From contig JALNZF010000031.1 of the NCBI GenBank assembly GCA_023229435.1, forward strand, positions 1-28,125: a DNA stretch of 28,125 bases. The letters run 5' to 3'. The stretch comes from Nitrospirota bacterium. GTDB lineage: Bacteria > Nitrospirota > UBA9217. A program made the translations under genes and the position numbers. Every line of letters begins with the position of its first letter. Within the stretch, counting starts at the first letter, position 1. The notes under the pieces are model-generated. The model saw only the letters and a list, made by a program, of their open reading frames with translations. It was not told where the DNA came from and searched no databases. Of this stretch, positions 16,530 to 23,954 are shown piece by piece.

Positions 16530-16563
16530 TTGGTGGACGAGAAGGGGATCGAACCCTCGACCC
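16530..16563. mobile_element. attL: duplicated 3' end of tRNA-Ala
   Basis: Positions 16530-16559 repeat exactly the 30 bp at 26906-26935, which are the 3' end and T-arm of the intact tRNA-Ala gene (including CCA). After one mismatch, three more bases agree. There is no tRNA body here, so this is the copy produced by site-specific integration. It lies 11 bp from the integrase stop. Confidence 0.9.
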
Positions 16564-16573
16564 TTCGTTTATT

Positions 16574-17752
16574 TCACTTATTTTTCATGGCGTTGAAATC
16601 GACTACATTCGATTTGTGTACCTCTTGTGTACCATCGACGATATCACAGAGCTGTAAAACATCCAGAGAAGCATAGCGCTGAGTCGATGATAACGAGCTG
16701 TGTCCGAGCGCTGCGCCTATTTTTGAGAGCTCAATCCCCGAGGTCCTGGCCTGCGATGCTATGCTATGCCGTGATGCGTTGTAGAGGCTTATAGGTGGAA
16801 TCTCAGCCTTTATCCGTGCGGCATGCCAGAGCCTTTCAAGCCTGCCGATCGTGTAGGTTTCCCCGATCTTGTTCGTGAACGCGAAGGCCTCCGGCAATTT
16901 GTCCTTGAGCCCGGCGGGATTGAAATGTCGGGATAGCGGCAGATAGTACGGCTTCTTGTTCTTCCGGCTCCTGAGTTCTTCCCCACTCCAAGCCCGGCAG
17001 ATCAGCACCGTCCCCTGCTCCCGGTTGAAGTCCTTCACCTTCAAGGCCCGCGCCTCAGAGATCCTCACAGGATGATAGAACAGAAACTCGAAGATAGGCC
17101 GATGATGGGTGTTGATGAAAGCGAGCGCCTTGAGCTGGCTTTTCTTGGTGATCCACTTGATCGGTTGCTCAGGCGGAGACACCACAGGGAATTGCGGCAT
17201 CCTCAAGAGGTTCTCGCGACGGAACATCCAATAGCAGAAGTTCTTGAGCATGATCAGTATGTTCTTTTTCGTCTTGAGAGACAGGGTCTTTGGCAAACCA
17301 TTAAGGAAGTCCTCGATGTGATGGGTACGGATATCGCGGCAGTCGAGCTGTCCGAAAGCCGGTTTAAAGTATTTCTCGATCATAGCCCGTGTGCTCTTGA
17401 GATGCGTCGGTGCCAGGCCTTGCGCTTCCTTCCCCTGTAGCCACTTCTCCAAGAGACGATGGCCCCGGAACTGTTCCATCTCTTTCGGAATGTAATCGAA
17501 GGGTGAGAATATCTTTGAATCGATGTCAGTGCGGATGTTTTCGAGGAGTCGATGGGCACGACGGTAACTGTCGAGAATGTGTTCTTCACGATCGCGGCTA
17601 ATCCTGTACTTCGTCCCCTGCCAGTAGAGCCAGATGAAGAAGGTTTCGGGGCGCGTGTTACACACCGGGCAATAAATGTCTGCCTCTTCGGCGACCTTGA
17701 ACGCACCGCCGCACTTGCCGCATTTCTCTCTGGTACGAACTTTACCAGCCAT
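16574..17752 (-). CDS. Tyrosine recombinase (integrase) with N-terminal zinc ribbon
   Basis: About 392 aa from ATG 17752, chosen because GGGGGG lies 6 nt upstream; ATG 17758 abuts that G-run. A CxxC...CxxC zinc ribbon (CGKCGG, CPVCN) opens the protein. It is followed by an Arm-binding-like segment, a core-binding domain (about 100-190) and the catalytic domain: Arg in HPVRISEARAL, RHSIASQ, LGHSS and the nucleophile Tyr in STQRYASLD. The usual box-II His three residues before Arg is Asn (YNASRH), a variant I recall from other environmental integrases. The gene ends 11 bp from attL, as is typical, and its 3' end contains two candidate arm sites. It should excise and integrate the element at tRNA-Ala. 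Confidence 0.93.
   Translation of the reverse strand: MAGKVRTREKCGKCGGAFKVAEEADIYCPVCNTRPETFFIWLYWQGTKYRISRDREEHILDSYRRAHRLLENIRTDIDSKIFSPFDYIPKEMEQFRGHRLLEKWLQGKEAQGLAPTHLKSTRAMIEKYFKPAFGQLDCRDIRTHHIEDFLNGLPKTLSLKTKKNILIMLKNFCYWMFRRENLLRMPQFPVVSPPEQPIKWITKKSQLKALAFINTHHRPIFEFLFYHPVRISEARALKVKDFNREQGTVLICRAWSGEELRSRKNKKPYYLPLSRHFNPAGLKDKLPEAFAFTNKIGETYTIGRLERLWHAARIKAEIPPISLYNASRHSIASQARTSGIELSKIGAALGHSSLSSTQRYASLDVLQLCDIVDGTQEVHKSNVVDFNAMKNK
16613..16633. repeat. Left tandem arm-type sites (TTGTGTACC x2)
   Basis: TTGTGTACC occurs at 16614-16622 and 16625-16633, an 11-bp period, inside the integrase 3' end. The same doublet in the same orientation and period lies near the right end (26825-26844). 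I infer integrase arm-binding sites. Confidence 0.65.
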
Positions 17753-17877
17753 GCACATCCCCCCATCTATTGCGGGAGGATTATATACCTGTTTAGTCGG
17801 TAAAATCAAGAGCGGTCATCCTATGCGTCCCAAAGGGTATTTATCCGTATTCAAACGCCGGTCGCGCGTGGGCCGAT

Positions 17878-18033
17878 TTAATCAAAGCCCTTATAGCCCC
17901 CAGAGGACGGGCCGCGAGAAATCATATAAGCTTCAATTACTGTTTCGATCTTGTCGACCGTTTTGCGTAGCGACAAAAGCGCCGCCTGCGTGTGAAGCAG
18001 CTTCTTACTCAACTCTATTTCTGTCGCTGTCAT
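17878..18033 (-). CDS. Small coupled ORF, 51 aa, unknown
   Basis: The ATG at 18033 overlaps the helicase stop (ATGA), which argues for a real, translationally coupled gene. The peptide is mostly a predicted helix (ELSKKLLHTQAALLSLRKTVDKIETVIEAYM) with a Gly-rich tail. Heptad-like leucines suggest a coiled coil. I do not recognise the family; an accessory of the replication helicase or an excisionase-like small protein are possible, without direct evidence. Confidence 0.5.
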   Translation of the reverse strand: MTATEIELSKKLLHTQAALLSLRKTVDKIETVIEAYMISRGPSSGGYKGFD

Positions 18034-19451
18034 TCGACCCCGCCCGGCGCATCTGAAAAGGTTGTGGTGCGGCCATTCCACTGAAGTTCCACCGTGCCTG
18101 TTCCTTCCATCCGCCCTTTGTCGACAATGATCTCCGCCTTACCGCGCCGGTCGCAGAGACAGGCCGCCTGCTTCGGACACTTGCAGTTGTAGACCTCGTC
18201 GCGATACACGAACATGATCACGTCGGCGTCGTATTCTATCGAGCCGCTATCGCGCAGGTCCGATTTATTAGGCCGCTTGTCAGGCCTGCCGGCGAGAGAA
18301 CGGTTCAAGGATGAGATAACAAGGTTTGGGACTTGATGTTGCGCGACCTTTCGTTTGTGCATGTGAGATATCTTTGAGACCTCCTGCTCGCGCGTGCCCT
18401 CGTGGTTTTCACAGCGTTCAAGCTGAAGATAGTCACAGACGATCAGCTTTACCCCGAGACGCTGCACCATGTCGTCAATCACCCTTTCGATCTGGCGATC
18501 GTGAAAAGCGGCGAAGGCGTAATAAATCGGCAAAGGGTGCAGCACACCCGCGGCGTGTGCAAGCTTCGTCCAGTCGGCATCATGAAGCGTTCCGGCAAGA
18601 AGCCGGGAGAGCGGCACGTCTGACGCGCTCGACAAGTCACGTAAGCCAATTTGTCCCGCCCCCATCTCAAGGCTTATGACGCCGACGCTTCCGGGTCCGC
18701 TCGTACGGCTCGCCTCTGGAAGTGCGCCCCATTCGGTCATGAGATGACTTGCCGCGTTTCGCACCACCTGTGCCGCGAAGGCCGTTTTCCCCATGCCGGA
18801 TGCCCCGGCCAGCACGTAAAACTGCGGCTGGAGACCGTGGAGTTTCTGATCCAGGCCACGGAAGCCCGTGGGGATCCCAGCGAATTTTCCGGAGTTTGAG
18901 AGGTTGACCCTTTTTTCTACCTCGTTATAACTGAGATTGATGATCTCGCTGTATCTCATGATCATGTCGCCTTCATGCCTACGGACGGCGTTGAGTGTGT
19001 CAACACAGCCCGCAACAATCGCGTCGGGATTAGGCCGCGCGCCGCCCGCAAGGCCGTATACCTCCGACTGAGCCGCCCGAAGGGCGCGATCAATAGCGCG
19101 AAGCTGCGCGGCCTCTATGACGAGTCTTTCATGAGACCGAAAATTCGCAGCGGTGGGCACATATGCCACGAGTGAGGCGGGATATGACATGCCGCCCACA
19201 GCGTCATAATATTTCGTCTGCCTGAATTCAGGCATGATAGTGATCAGGTCCACTGATTCGCCGCGCTCGGATAATCGCTGCATGAGCGCGAAGAGGTCCC
19301 GGTGTACGTCCTTATAAAAATCCTCAGGCCGCACCCTCGCGGTACCGATCACAGAGGGTTCGATGAGGCAAGCGCCCAGGACCATCATCTCTGCATCGAT
19401 ATTCTGCGGCGGAAGGCGCGTCAGCGCTATATCGTCGGCCGTTTTATTCAT
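18030..19451 (-). CDS. DnaB-like replicative helicase
   Basis: A 473-aa protein with the DnaB layout: N-terminal domain (about 10-115; PQNIDAEMMVLG), linker, and RecA-like ATPase domain (about 185-460). Walker A is GASGMGKTAF, Walker B is in LIVCDYLQL, and SLEMG and the GSIEYDADVIMFVYRDE segment are conserved. DnaB unwinds DNA at forks; phage and satellite versions replace the host enzyme. Near the C-terminus, where DnaB normally has a short loop, it carries CKC-x5-CLC, a possible metal-binding insertion. Its start overlaps the end of the upstream replication gene by 8 bp. With that gene it forms the element's replication module. Confidence 0.93.
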   Translation of the reverse strand: MNKTADDIALTRLPPQNIDAEMMVLGACLIEPSVIGTARVRPEDFYKDVHRDLFALMQRLSERGESVDLITIMPEFRQTKYYDAVGGMSYPASLVAYVPTAANFRSHERLVIEAAQLRAIDRALRAAQSEVYGLAGGARPNPDAIVAGCVDTLNAVRRHEGDMIMRYSEIINLSYNEVEKRVNLSNSGKFAGIPTGFRGLDQKLHGLQPQFYVLAGASGMGKTAFAAQVVRNAASHLMTEWGALPEASRTSGPGSVGVISLEMGAGQIGLRDLSSASDVPLSRLLAGTLHDADWTKLAHAAGVLHPLPIYYAFAAFHDRQIERVIDDMVQRLGVKLIVCDYLQLERCENHEGTREQEVSKISHMHKRKVAQHQVPNLVISSLNRSLAGRPDKRPNKSDLRDSGSIEYDADVIMFVYRDEVYNCKCPKQAACLCDRRGKAEIIVDKGRMEGTGTVELQWNGRTTTFSDAPGGVE

Positions 19452-20469
19452 TCATCACCTGCACCATCGGAATTTTTCCTGATTCCAGTTTTTCCTGATA
19501 CGTCGCCTCGCTCTCGAATGACAGGCGGTCCCTCGGCTTTATCTTGATTTCTCCGGATGCTGCCTTGCGCTTGAACTCCGCTTGAGCGCGTTCATCCTCG
19601 TCAGCCTCGGCCTTCCAGGAGTGATCTTGACTGGAAGGCGGCGAGTGCCCTAAAGGTTCCTCTGGCTTCTGAAAGCGCTTCCACAACTTCGACAAGAATC
19701 TCATCGGAAAGCATAATGCGCCGTCCCGAACCTCCGCGCTCGCAGCGTAATGCCGTACTGCCGCAAGCCACTGGTTCCACATTGCCGGGGATCGTGTCCA
19801 CGTCGCACGGCAAGCGTCTTCGTCGTCAAACCTGCCGCCCCTGAGCGGCATGAGAGATCTGAACTGCTGCCAGGTGTGATCGGCAAGGGCGCAGGGATCG
19901 GGAGTTGGGACAGGAGGATCGTGGGGTTTAGGCTCTGGGGTTTCCGAATCTGAACCACGCGCGCCTTCTCTCTCCTTTCCTGTCCTATCCTGTCCTGTCC
20001 TTTGTGGTATTTCCGCGTCGGGAATGGTACTTGACCTGGTATTCCCGCTGCCGAAATCCCCCTGTTGTGTACCTGAACCCGCATTCCCGCCGCCGAAATC
20101 CGGTTTTTGGGGTATTCCCGCCGCCCTCTTCTTATAAAGGTGTGTCAAATTATCAACAAGGTTCTGAGACCAGACGACGCGGTTGCTCACCCAGAGCTCT
20201 TTATCGATAGCTTCGAGCTTTGCGAGGAGGTCCAGAATGTCGTTGCAGGTCTCCGCTGAAAGGCGGGTCCGGGCCTGCAAGAATTCCCAGGTGTCCGCCT
20301 GGTTGACGTCCAGATAATGGCCATGCCTCGATCCGAGCAGCTCAAGCAGCTTGAACCAGAAGGCATAGCCGTCGTTGCCGTACCGCTGCTCCACAATGAA
20401 CAGGGTCTGGCCGTGCTTGCACATATGGGGAAAGTAGTCTACTTGCTGTAATTTGGGAGACCGTGACAT
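19444..20469 (-). CDS. Phage-type replication protein with Lin1244/DUF4373-like N-terminus
   Basis: A 341-aa protein. Residues about 7-115 (DYFPHMCKHGQTLFIVEQRYGNDGYAFWFKLLELLG...) match my knowledge of the Lin1244/Lin1753-like N-terminal domain common in phage replisome organisers. A low-complexity middle (Gly/Ser/Thr, then QDRTGKERE) is followed by a helical C-terminal region that may load the helicase. The middle is encoded partly by a pentanucleotide repeat. GAGAGG precedes the ATG. Gene order directly before dnaB-like supports a role in origin binding and helicase loading. Confidence 0.8.
   Translation of the reverse strand: MSRSPKLQQVDYFPHMCKHGQTLFIVEQRYGNDGYAFWFKLLELLGSRHGHYLDVNQADTWEFLQARTRLSAETCNDILDLLAKLEAIDKELWVSNRVVWSQNLVDNLTHLYKKRAAGIPQKPDFGGGNAGSGTQQGDFGSGNTRSSTIPDAEIPQRTGQDRTGKEREGARGSDSETPEPKPHDPPVPTPDPCALADHTWQQFRSLMPLRGGRFDDEDACRATWTRSPAMWNQWLAAVRHYAASAEVRDGALCFPMRFLSKLWKRFQKPEEPLGHSPPSSQDHSWKAEADEDERAQAEFKRKAASGEIKIKPRDRLSFESEATYQEKLESGKIPMVQVMNE
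19971..20000. repeat. Pentanucleotide repeat inside replication gene
   Basis: Six consecutive 5-bp units of the form TNTCC (TCTCC, TTTCC, TGTCC, TATCC, TGTCC, TGTCC). It encodes the charged QDRTGKE linker. Unit gain or loss would shift the frame. Confidence 0.7.
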
Positions 20470-20516
20470 ATCTTATTCGAACCTCTCACGCTTAATATAT
20501 TCGCTTGAATGTGCTC

Positions 20517-21056
20517 TTAAATTGTAAGTCTCGATTGCAGCGACTCAAACCACGCCGCTTTGCATTCATCGCTACAGAACGGCGGCCCATCAGCCGGCAG
20601 CGATGCGCCGCACTTTTTACAAGTGCGAACATCGCACGAGGGTTCCGCTACCGCGCCGGATCCTTTTCCGGATTGCGCGGGCGGGGGCTGACGCTGACCC
20701 AAAAGGACGTGAATGCCTTCTTGGTTCACCGTCCATCGAGGGGACCACCCGGGGGCGGCTAAGAGCCGATATCGATGCCGCCCGTCTTGCCAGGGATACC
20801 GATCACCCCGCCACATTTCAGCCTCGGAAACAACATAGCCGAGCTCGCGATTGACCCGCGCCCGAAGCTCGCCGATATTCGTGGAAACGTTCAGCATGAC
20901 TTTTCCGGACGCGGCGAAGTCGTATGCCCGAATGGCGATCTCCTGGGCGGAGAGCGGGTATGCGGCCTCTTTCAGGACCTCGATGATCCGCGTAAGCCGG
21001 GCGCTCCGGTCCACGCGACCGGCGTTGATGTGTCCCTGACATGGTTTGTCTTTCAT
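20517..21056 (-). CDS. Winged-HTH-like protein with C-terminal zinc ribbon
   Basis: A 179-aa protein. Residues about 18-95 (LTRIIEVLKEAAYPLSAQEIAIRAYDFA ... STNIGELRARV) look like a helix-turn-helix/winged domain. A Pro-rich linker leads to CKKCG...FCSDECKAAWF, a four-Cys zinc ribbon. It is the first gene of the replication operon, preceded within about 65 bp by the structured element at 21121-21285, so its expression may be controlled by that RNA. A regulatory or origin-binding function is inferred; I cannot name the family. Confidence 0.65.
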   Translation of the reverse strand: MKDKPCQGHINAGRVDRSARLTRIIEVLKEAAYPLSAQEIAIRAYDFAASGKVMLNVSTNIGELRARVNRELGYVVSEAEMWRGDRYPWQDGRHRYRLLAAPGWSPRWTVNQEGIHVLLGQRQPPPAQSGKGSGAVAEPSCDVRTCKKCGASLPADGPPFCSDECKAAWFESLQSRLTI

Positions 21057-21120
21057 GGGTGTGTTGTGGTGTTCGGTTTTGTGAGCGTATTCAAGCGAAC
21101 ACTATAATAAATATTTAAAA

Positions 21121-21285
21121 GCCCCCCGGCGCGGTAAGAATTCTTTTGAACGTGTACCCGCCCGCGCCGGGGGAGGCACCTTGTAATGCCGCGAACCCTA
21201 GCGGCGAGCGCTTCTCGCGGGAAAGCCCGTAAAAGCGTCGGGCATGGCGCCGGGGGGCCTGCCGACAGGGTGTTTCTTCTCTGCT
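21121..21285 (-). ncRNA. Structured repeat element A, candidate C4/CI-like antisense immunity RNA
   Basis: A perfect 12-bp stem (21123-21134 with 21162-21173) encloses a 27-nt loop. Further hairpins are GCCGC/GCGGC (21188-21205), CGGG-AAAG-CCCG (21218-21229) and GTCGG...CCGAC. A second copy (26638-26800) keeps all the stems, with changed but compensated pairs, and shares 43 identical bases (21215-21257). Read on the minus strand, the loop codes VHVQKN, a phrase I recall from the Icd/Ash-like ORFs that overlap P1/P4 immunity regions. The element sits in the leader of the replication operon, as P4 CI RNA does. I infer an immunity RNA; sequence match to Rfam C4 is untested. Confidence 0.55.
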
Positions 21286-21321
21286 TCGCATGTTCAGCGG
21301 CGCTGGGCATTATTCCGTCCC

Positions 21322-21486
21322 TCAATGACATTGTGCGGGTGCGCTGTCTTCAGCCTTTAAAGCATCCATCGCTTCTATAAACTCCTCTAGCTCTTTAGTG
21401 CCCGCGAGCAACATGAAGCTGGTGCCGTCGTCGTCTTCGCACTCGAACCAGACCTTTTTAATTTGCATCACTTGTTCATTTTCCAT
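21322..21486 (-). CDS. Small acidic protein, 54 aa, unknown
   Basis: GGAGG lies 4 nt before ATG 21486. The peptide is acidic (ECEDDDGTSF, KELEEFIEAMDALKAED) with a predicted beta-hairpin then helix. It is not recognised. It lies 8 bp downstream of the tail-like gene, in the same direction, so it is probably co-transcribed with it. Acidic small proteins of satellites sometimes inhibit helper or host functions, but nothing here shows that. Confidence 0.6.
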   Translation of the reverse strand: MENEQVMQIKKVWFECEDDDGTSFMLLAGTKELEEFIEAMDALKAEDSAPAQCH

Positions 21487-21494
21487 CGCGCCTC

Positions 21495-22013
21495 CTATGT
21501 GATCTCTTTCATTTCGCCGCCTTTGCTTGCTTCGGCAAGCGCCCCAGCGACCGCGCTATCCATGTTTCCCATTTCATCCTTCAGCATGGATTCAAACGTG
21601 GCGCGGAACTGTAAACGCGGCCGCAGTGTCACAGACCTTACTTTTGCGACAATAGTGCCTCTTGTTCCGGGGAGCCGTCCCTTCCGGTTGAAAATGTACA
21701 GCCACTTCCCATTTTTTGGGGTGATCGTTCCGCCGGTCTCGTGCATCATGAGTTTGCCGCTGATCCTCGATACCATTGAGAGGCTTTTTAAACTATCGCC
21801 CACGACATAGAATTGAAAATGCCGGCTGTTCTTCAGCGTCTTTGCGCCGAACCAGTTGATGCCCGGCGGGCCGCTCATGCGTTCGCGTGCGAGCTTGCTT
21901 TTGAACCTGTCAGCGAAGTCCTCCAGCTGCTGGCGAACAGCTGTATACGTCAGACCCGGAAGAGACTCGAGCGTTTTGCCGACGTTCTGTTTTATTTCAA
22001 AAACCATTTTCAT
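21495..22013 (-). CDS. Phage tail/neck-like protein (HK97 gp10-type motif)
   Basis: A 172-aa protein. GGAGG precedes ATG 22013 by 9 nt, and the gene overlaps the end of the preceding one by 17 bp. The segment MHETGGTITPKNGKWLYIF is characteristic of head-tail connector and tail-completion proteins, in which HExGGxIxPK is common. The N-terminal helix (QLEDFADRFKSKLAR) also fits. It has no neighbouring capsid or tail genes. In a satellite it might interfere with or adapt helper particles; in a decayed prophage it would be a leftover. The fold call rests on the motif only. Confidence 0.5.
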   Translation of the reverse strand: MKMVFEIKQNVGKTLESLPGLTYTAVRQQLEDFADRFKSKLARERMSGPPGINWFGAKTLKNSRHFQFYVVGDSLKSLSMVSRISGKLMMHETGGTITPKNGKWLYIFNRKGRLPGTRGTIVAKVRSVTLRPRLQFRATFESMLKDEMGNMDSAVAGALAEASKGGEMKEIT

Positions 22014-22458
22014 GATTTACACCCTCCTTGTCATCGATAAGGTCAAGATTGCCTTGCCCATAAAACTTCACGAAACCCTTTTGATGCACATAGGCCACAA
22101 AATGCCGAACAGCAAGCGCAAGATCGAAATGCCCATGAGAAAGGGGAGGCGGGATGACACCCCTTCTCACCAAGTACGAAACCTGGCCTTGCGTGAGTCC
22201 AAAACAATGTGAAAGATCGGCAATGGTACAGGGCAGCTCCGCAGTGGCGCGCCACTCGCCGAGATGCGCGATGTACATGGAGAGACAACGAACAACGTCG
22301 TAGCCCCCGGGCCGGGCTTTTGCAATGATGCCCTCTTTCGCAAGCTGCTGGACTCGTCGTGGCGTCAAGTTCATGAACCGCGCCAAAACATTCACGGACC
22401 CGAGCAGCCCGGGCGTCATTGTGAGTCGCGCTGTCTCATGACCGTCATTATTCGGCAT
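21997..22458 (-). CDS. Tandem Nu1-like (small-terminase-type) HTH protein
   Basis: 153 aa from ATG 22458, chosen for AAGGAG just upstream; the frame itself opens at 22599. Two similar wHTH units are visible: NVLARFMNLTPRRVQQLAKEG then a region to YIAHL, and IADLSHCFGLTQGQVSYLVRRG then to YVHQKG. Each matches the pattern of phage lambda Nu1-type domains, which recognise packaging sites. A small terminase without its large partner is a known feature of PICI satellites, which redirect helper packaging. A MerR-like regulator is the alternative. The next gene overlaps its stop. Confidence 0.6.
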   Translation of the reverse strand: MPNNDGHETARLTMTPGLLGSVNVLARFMNLTPRRVQQLAKEGIIAKARPGGYDVVRCLSMYIAHLGEWRATAELPCTIADLSHCFGLTQGQVSYLVRRGVIPPPLSHGHFDLALAVRHFVAYVHQKGFVKFYGQGNLDLIDDKEGVNHENGF

Positions 22459-22715
22459 TTTTCTCCTTAAATTCAATAAACGAAGCGAAAAGCGTGTTTT
22501 TCCACTATTATCTAGCCTATTTGTGCGCTTCTTTAGATCCGCATACGCGGGGACCGTGGAAGGACCCGCGTTTTTTTGGGCGCTGCCGCAGATGGACATA
22601 GACTCGCTCTTCTATCCGATCATCTTCTGACGTGCGCTTGTAAAAGCGTGCGGCAGAAACCTATAGGGAGCGCTGCCCACTGTCTTAGCTTCTCCTTGTG
22701 TGGCTACTGCGTATA
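22459..22715. other. Intergenic region with terminator-like hairpin
   Basis: CGCGGG (22546-22551) pairs with CCCGCG (22565-22570), followed by seven T (22571-22577), oriented for plus-strand transcripts. No plus-strand gene is seen nearby, so it may end an antisense transcript or be a regulatory structure. No other gene is apparent. Confidence 0.45.
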
Positions 22716-22982
22716 TTATCGAGTCGGTGCCCCCGCAGATTTTGTTGTAAACATCAGCGTTCTTATCAGCCGTATAGACTCAAGTACGTCTCTAGAGCCA
22801 ATTGGGGTGTTATCAGCTAAGGCCTGCAGCGCACGCCGATACTCGCCAGTTTCAGCTTCAAGGTTGAACGATACCCGACCATCCGGCATTTTTTGAGGTG
22901 TGATTGTGAAGTGAAAGGAAGGGAGCTTACGGAGAATTCCAACGAGTTCTGGTTTTTCTTGGACGTGTATTTCTGTTTTCAT
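22716..22982 (-). CDS. Hypothetical protein, 88 aa
   Basis: AGGAGG precedes two adjacent ATGs; the second (22982) has better spacing. The protein has alternating beta strands (FHFTITPQKMPDGRVSFNLEAET) and C-terminal helices (YRRALQALADN, VLESIRLIRTLM). I do not recognise it. It is short and self-contained, as is common for satellite accessory genes. It follows the 250-aa gene after a hairpin and runs in the same direction. Confidence 0.65.
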   Translation of the reverse strand: MKTEIHVQEKPELVGILRKLPSFHFTITPQKMPDGRVSFNLEAETGEYRRALQALADNTPIGSRDVLESIRLIRTLMFTTKSAGAPTR

Positions 22983-23046
22983 CATCGGCCTCCTGAATCG
23001 TTATCAGTATGGCCTGATGATAATCAATCTTGTAGTAATTGGCTAT

Positions 23047-23072
23047 GGTGTGAAATGCGGGTATTTCACACC
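23047..23072. terminator. 10-bp perfect inverted repeat downstream of the 250-aa gene
   Basis: GGTGTGAAAT (23047-23056) and ATTTCACACC (23063-23072) with a six-base loop, 11 bp past the stop of the 250-aa gene. No T-run on either strand, so it could be a weak terminator, an mRNA 3' stabiliser or a protein site. Confidence 0.45.
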
Positions 23073-23082
23073 CAAAATCATA

Positions 23083-23835
23083 TCATCGTTTTCTGCGCGG
23101 TAATATTTTCAATTCTTCTTCGGATAAAACATTACAGAACTTCTGCATAAACTTGCTTTTGTTATCTCTAATCCATTGATCATGGATGATTTTTACGTCC
23201 TCGATTTTATCCGCATCTTCAAAATGCGTATGCCATTTTTTATTCCATTTATCTTTAATCGTAGTATCGCTGATTTTATTAATTCCTATCCATGTCTTAT
23301 TGAATACGGCATCGGGAATGCTTTCTAAAAATCGCGCTACGATAGAGGCGGCCTGGTCCGGTGAATAGCCTAGGCGCGTTAACCAATAAACATCCCTCAT
23401 AAGCATCTCATCCCGCTGGTCATCCAAAAGCGGCTTAAATGCCCCTCCTTTTTTACCAACACCTTTCAAGCCAAGGACGCTGTCAAGGTCAATCAGTCCA
23501 AGTTTATCATGATACTTCTCGAATGCATTTGCAAAGAAGTCTATAACCCACATAGGTGGGTAGACTTTTAAGTCACGGGCAAGTAAAAATGCCTCAATGG
23601 CCAATACCGGATTACCATTTTTCACAAACCCCGATCTCTTACATTTTAACGCGATAAGTTCTTCAGAATTTTGTTGGATTATGTCGGTCTCGGACAACAT
23701 CCAGGATGGAAAATTATCTTTGTCGTAGATAAAAGCATCAGGTGGGTATGGGATAAAAACATCTATCTTGAAATCATCATTGTCGTCTGGTGTCGATTTA
23801 GTAGTAGTCTTTTTCTTAATTATTTTTTTCTTCAT
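23083..23835 (-). CDS. Hypothetical 250-aa protein, AT-rich cargo gene
   Basis: A Lys/Thr-rich N-terminus is followed by a region containing NPVLAIEAFLLARDLKVYPPMWVIDFFANAF and, near the C-terminus, a possible HTH (YWLTRLGYSPDQAASIVARFL). I recall similar NPxxAxEAFxLAR phrases in uncharacterised proteins of integrative elements but cannot name the family. The gene is visibly more AT-rich than the replication module, suggesting a separate origin. It is downstream of the TerB-like gene with a 119-bp gap containing hairpins. Function unknown; defence or regulatory cargo is inference. Confidence 0.7.
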   Translation of the reverse strand: MKKKIIKKKTTTKSTPDDNDDFKIDVFIPYPPDAFIYDKDNFPSWMLSETDIIQQNSEELIALKCKRSGFVKNGNPVLAIEAFLLARDLKVYPPMWVIDFFANAFEKYHDKLGLIDLDSVLGLKGVGKKGGAFKPLLDDQRDEMLMRDVYWLTRLGYSPDQAASIVARFLESIPDAVFNKTWIGINKISDTTIKDKWNKKWHTHFEDADKIEDVKIIHDQWIRDNKSKFMQKFCNVLSEEELKILPRRKR

Positions 23836-23873
23836 CAGAATCAGGACCTCTCTAAGGTCTCTCCAAAGTTAAA

Positions 23874-23933
23874 GCGGTGAAATCCGGTGAAGTGCCGGAC
23901 TTATCAGGAGCTACCCTATCACCGCCCTTGTTG
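23874..23933. promoter_or_regulatory. Nested inverted repeats between two cargo genes
   Basis: GCGGTGA (around 23874) and TCACCGC (around 23929) form an outer inverted repeat. TCCGG (23883-23887) and CCGGA (23895-23899) form an inner hairpin. No T-run follows. They may shape the mRNA between the TerB-like gene and the 250-aa gene or serve as protein sites. Confidence 0.35.
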
Positions 23934-23954
23934 CCTCACGCGTTACTTGCTATA

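Noticed and set aside
16530..16563. A second tRNA gene
   Set aside because: Only the 3' portion of tRNA-Ala is present, with no anticodon or D-arm; it is an attachment-site copy.
22546..22577. Terminator for the 88-aa gene
   Set aside because: The T-run is on the plus strand, the wrong side for minus-strand transcripts, so it was not called as that gene's terminator.
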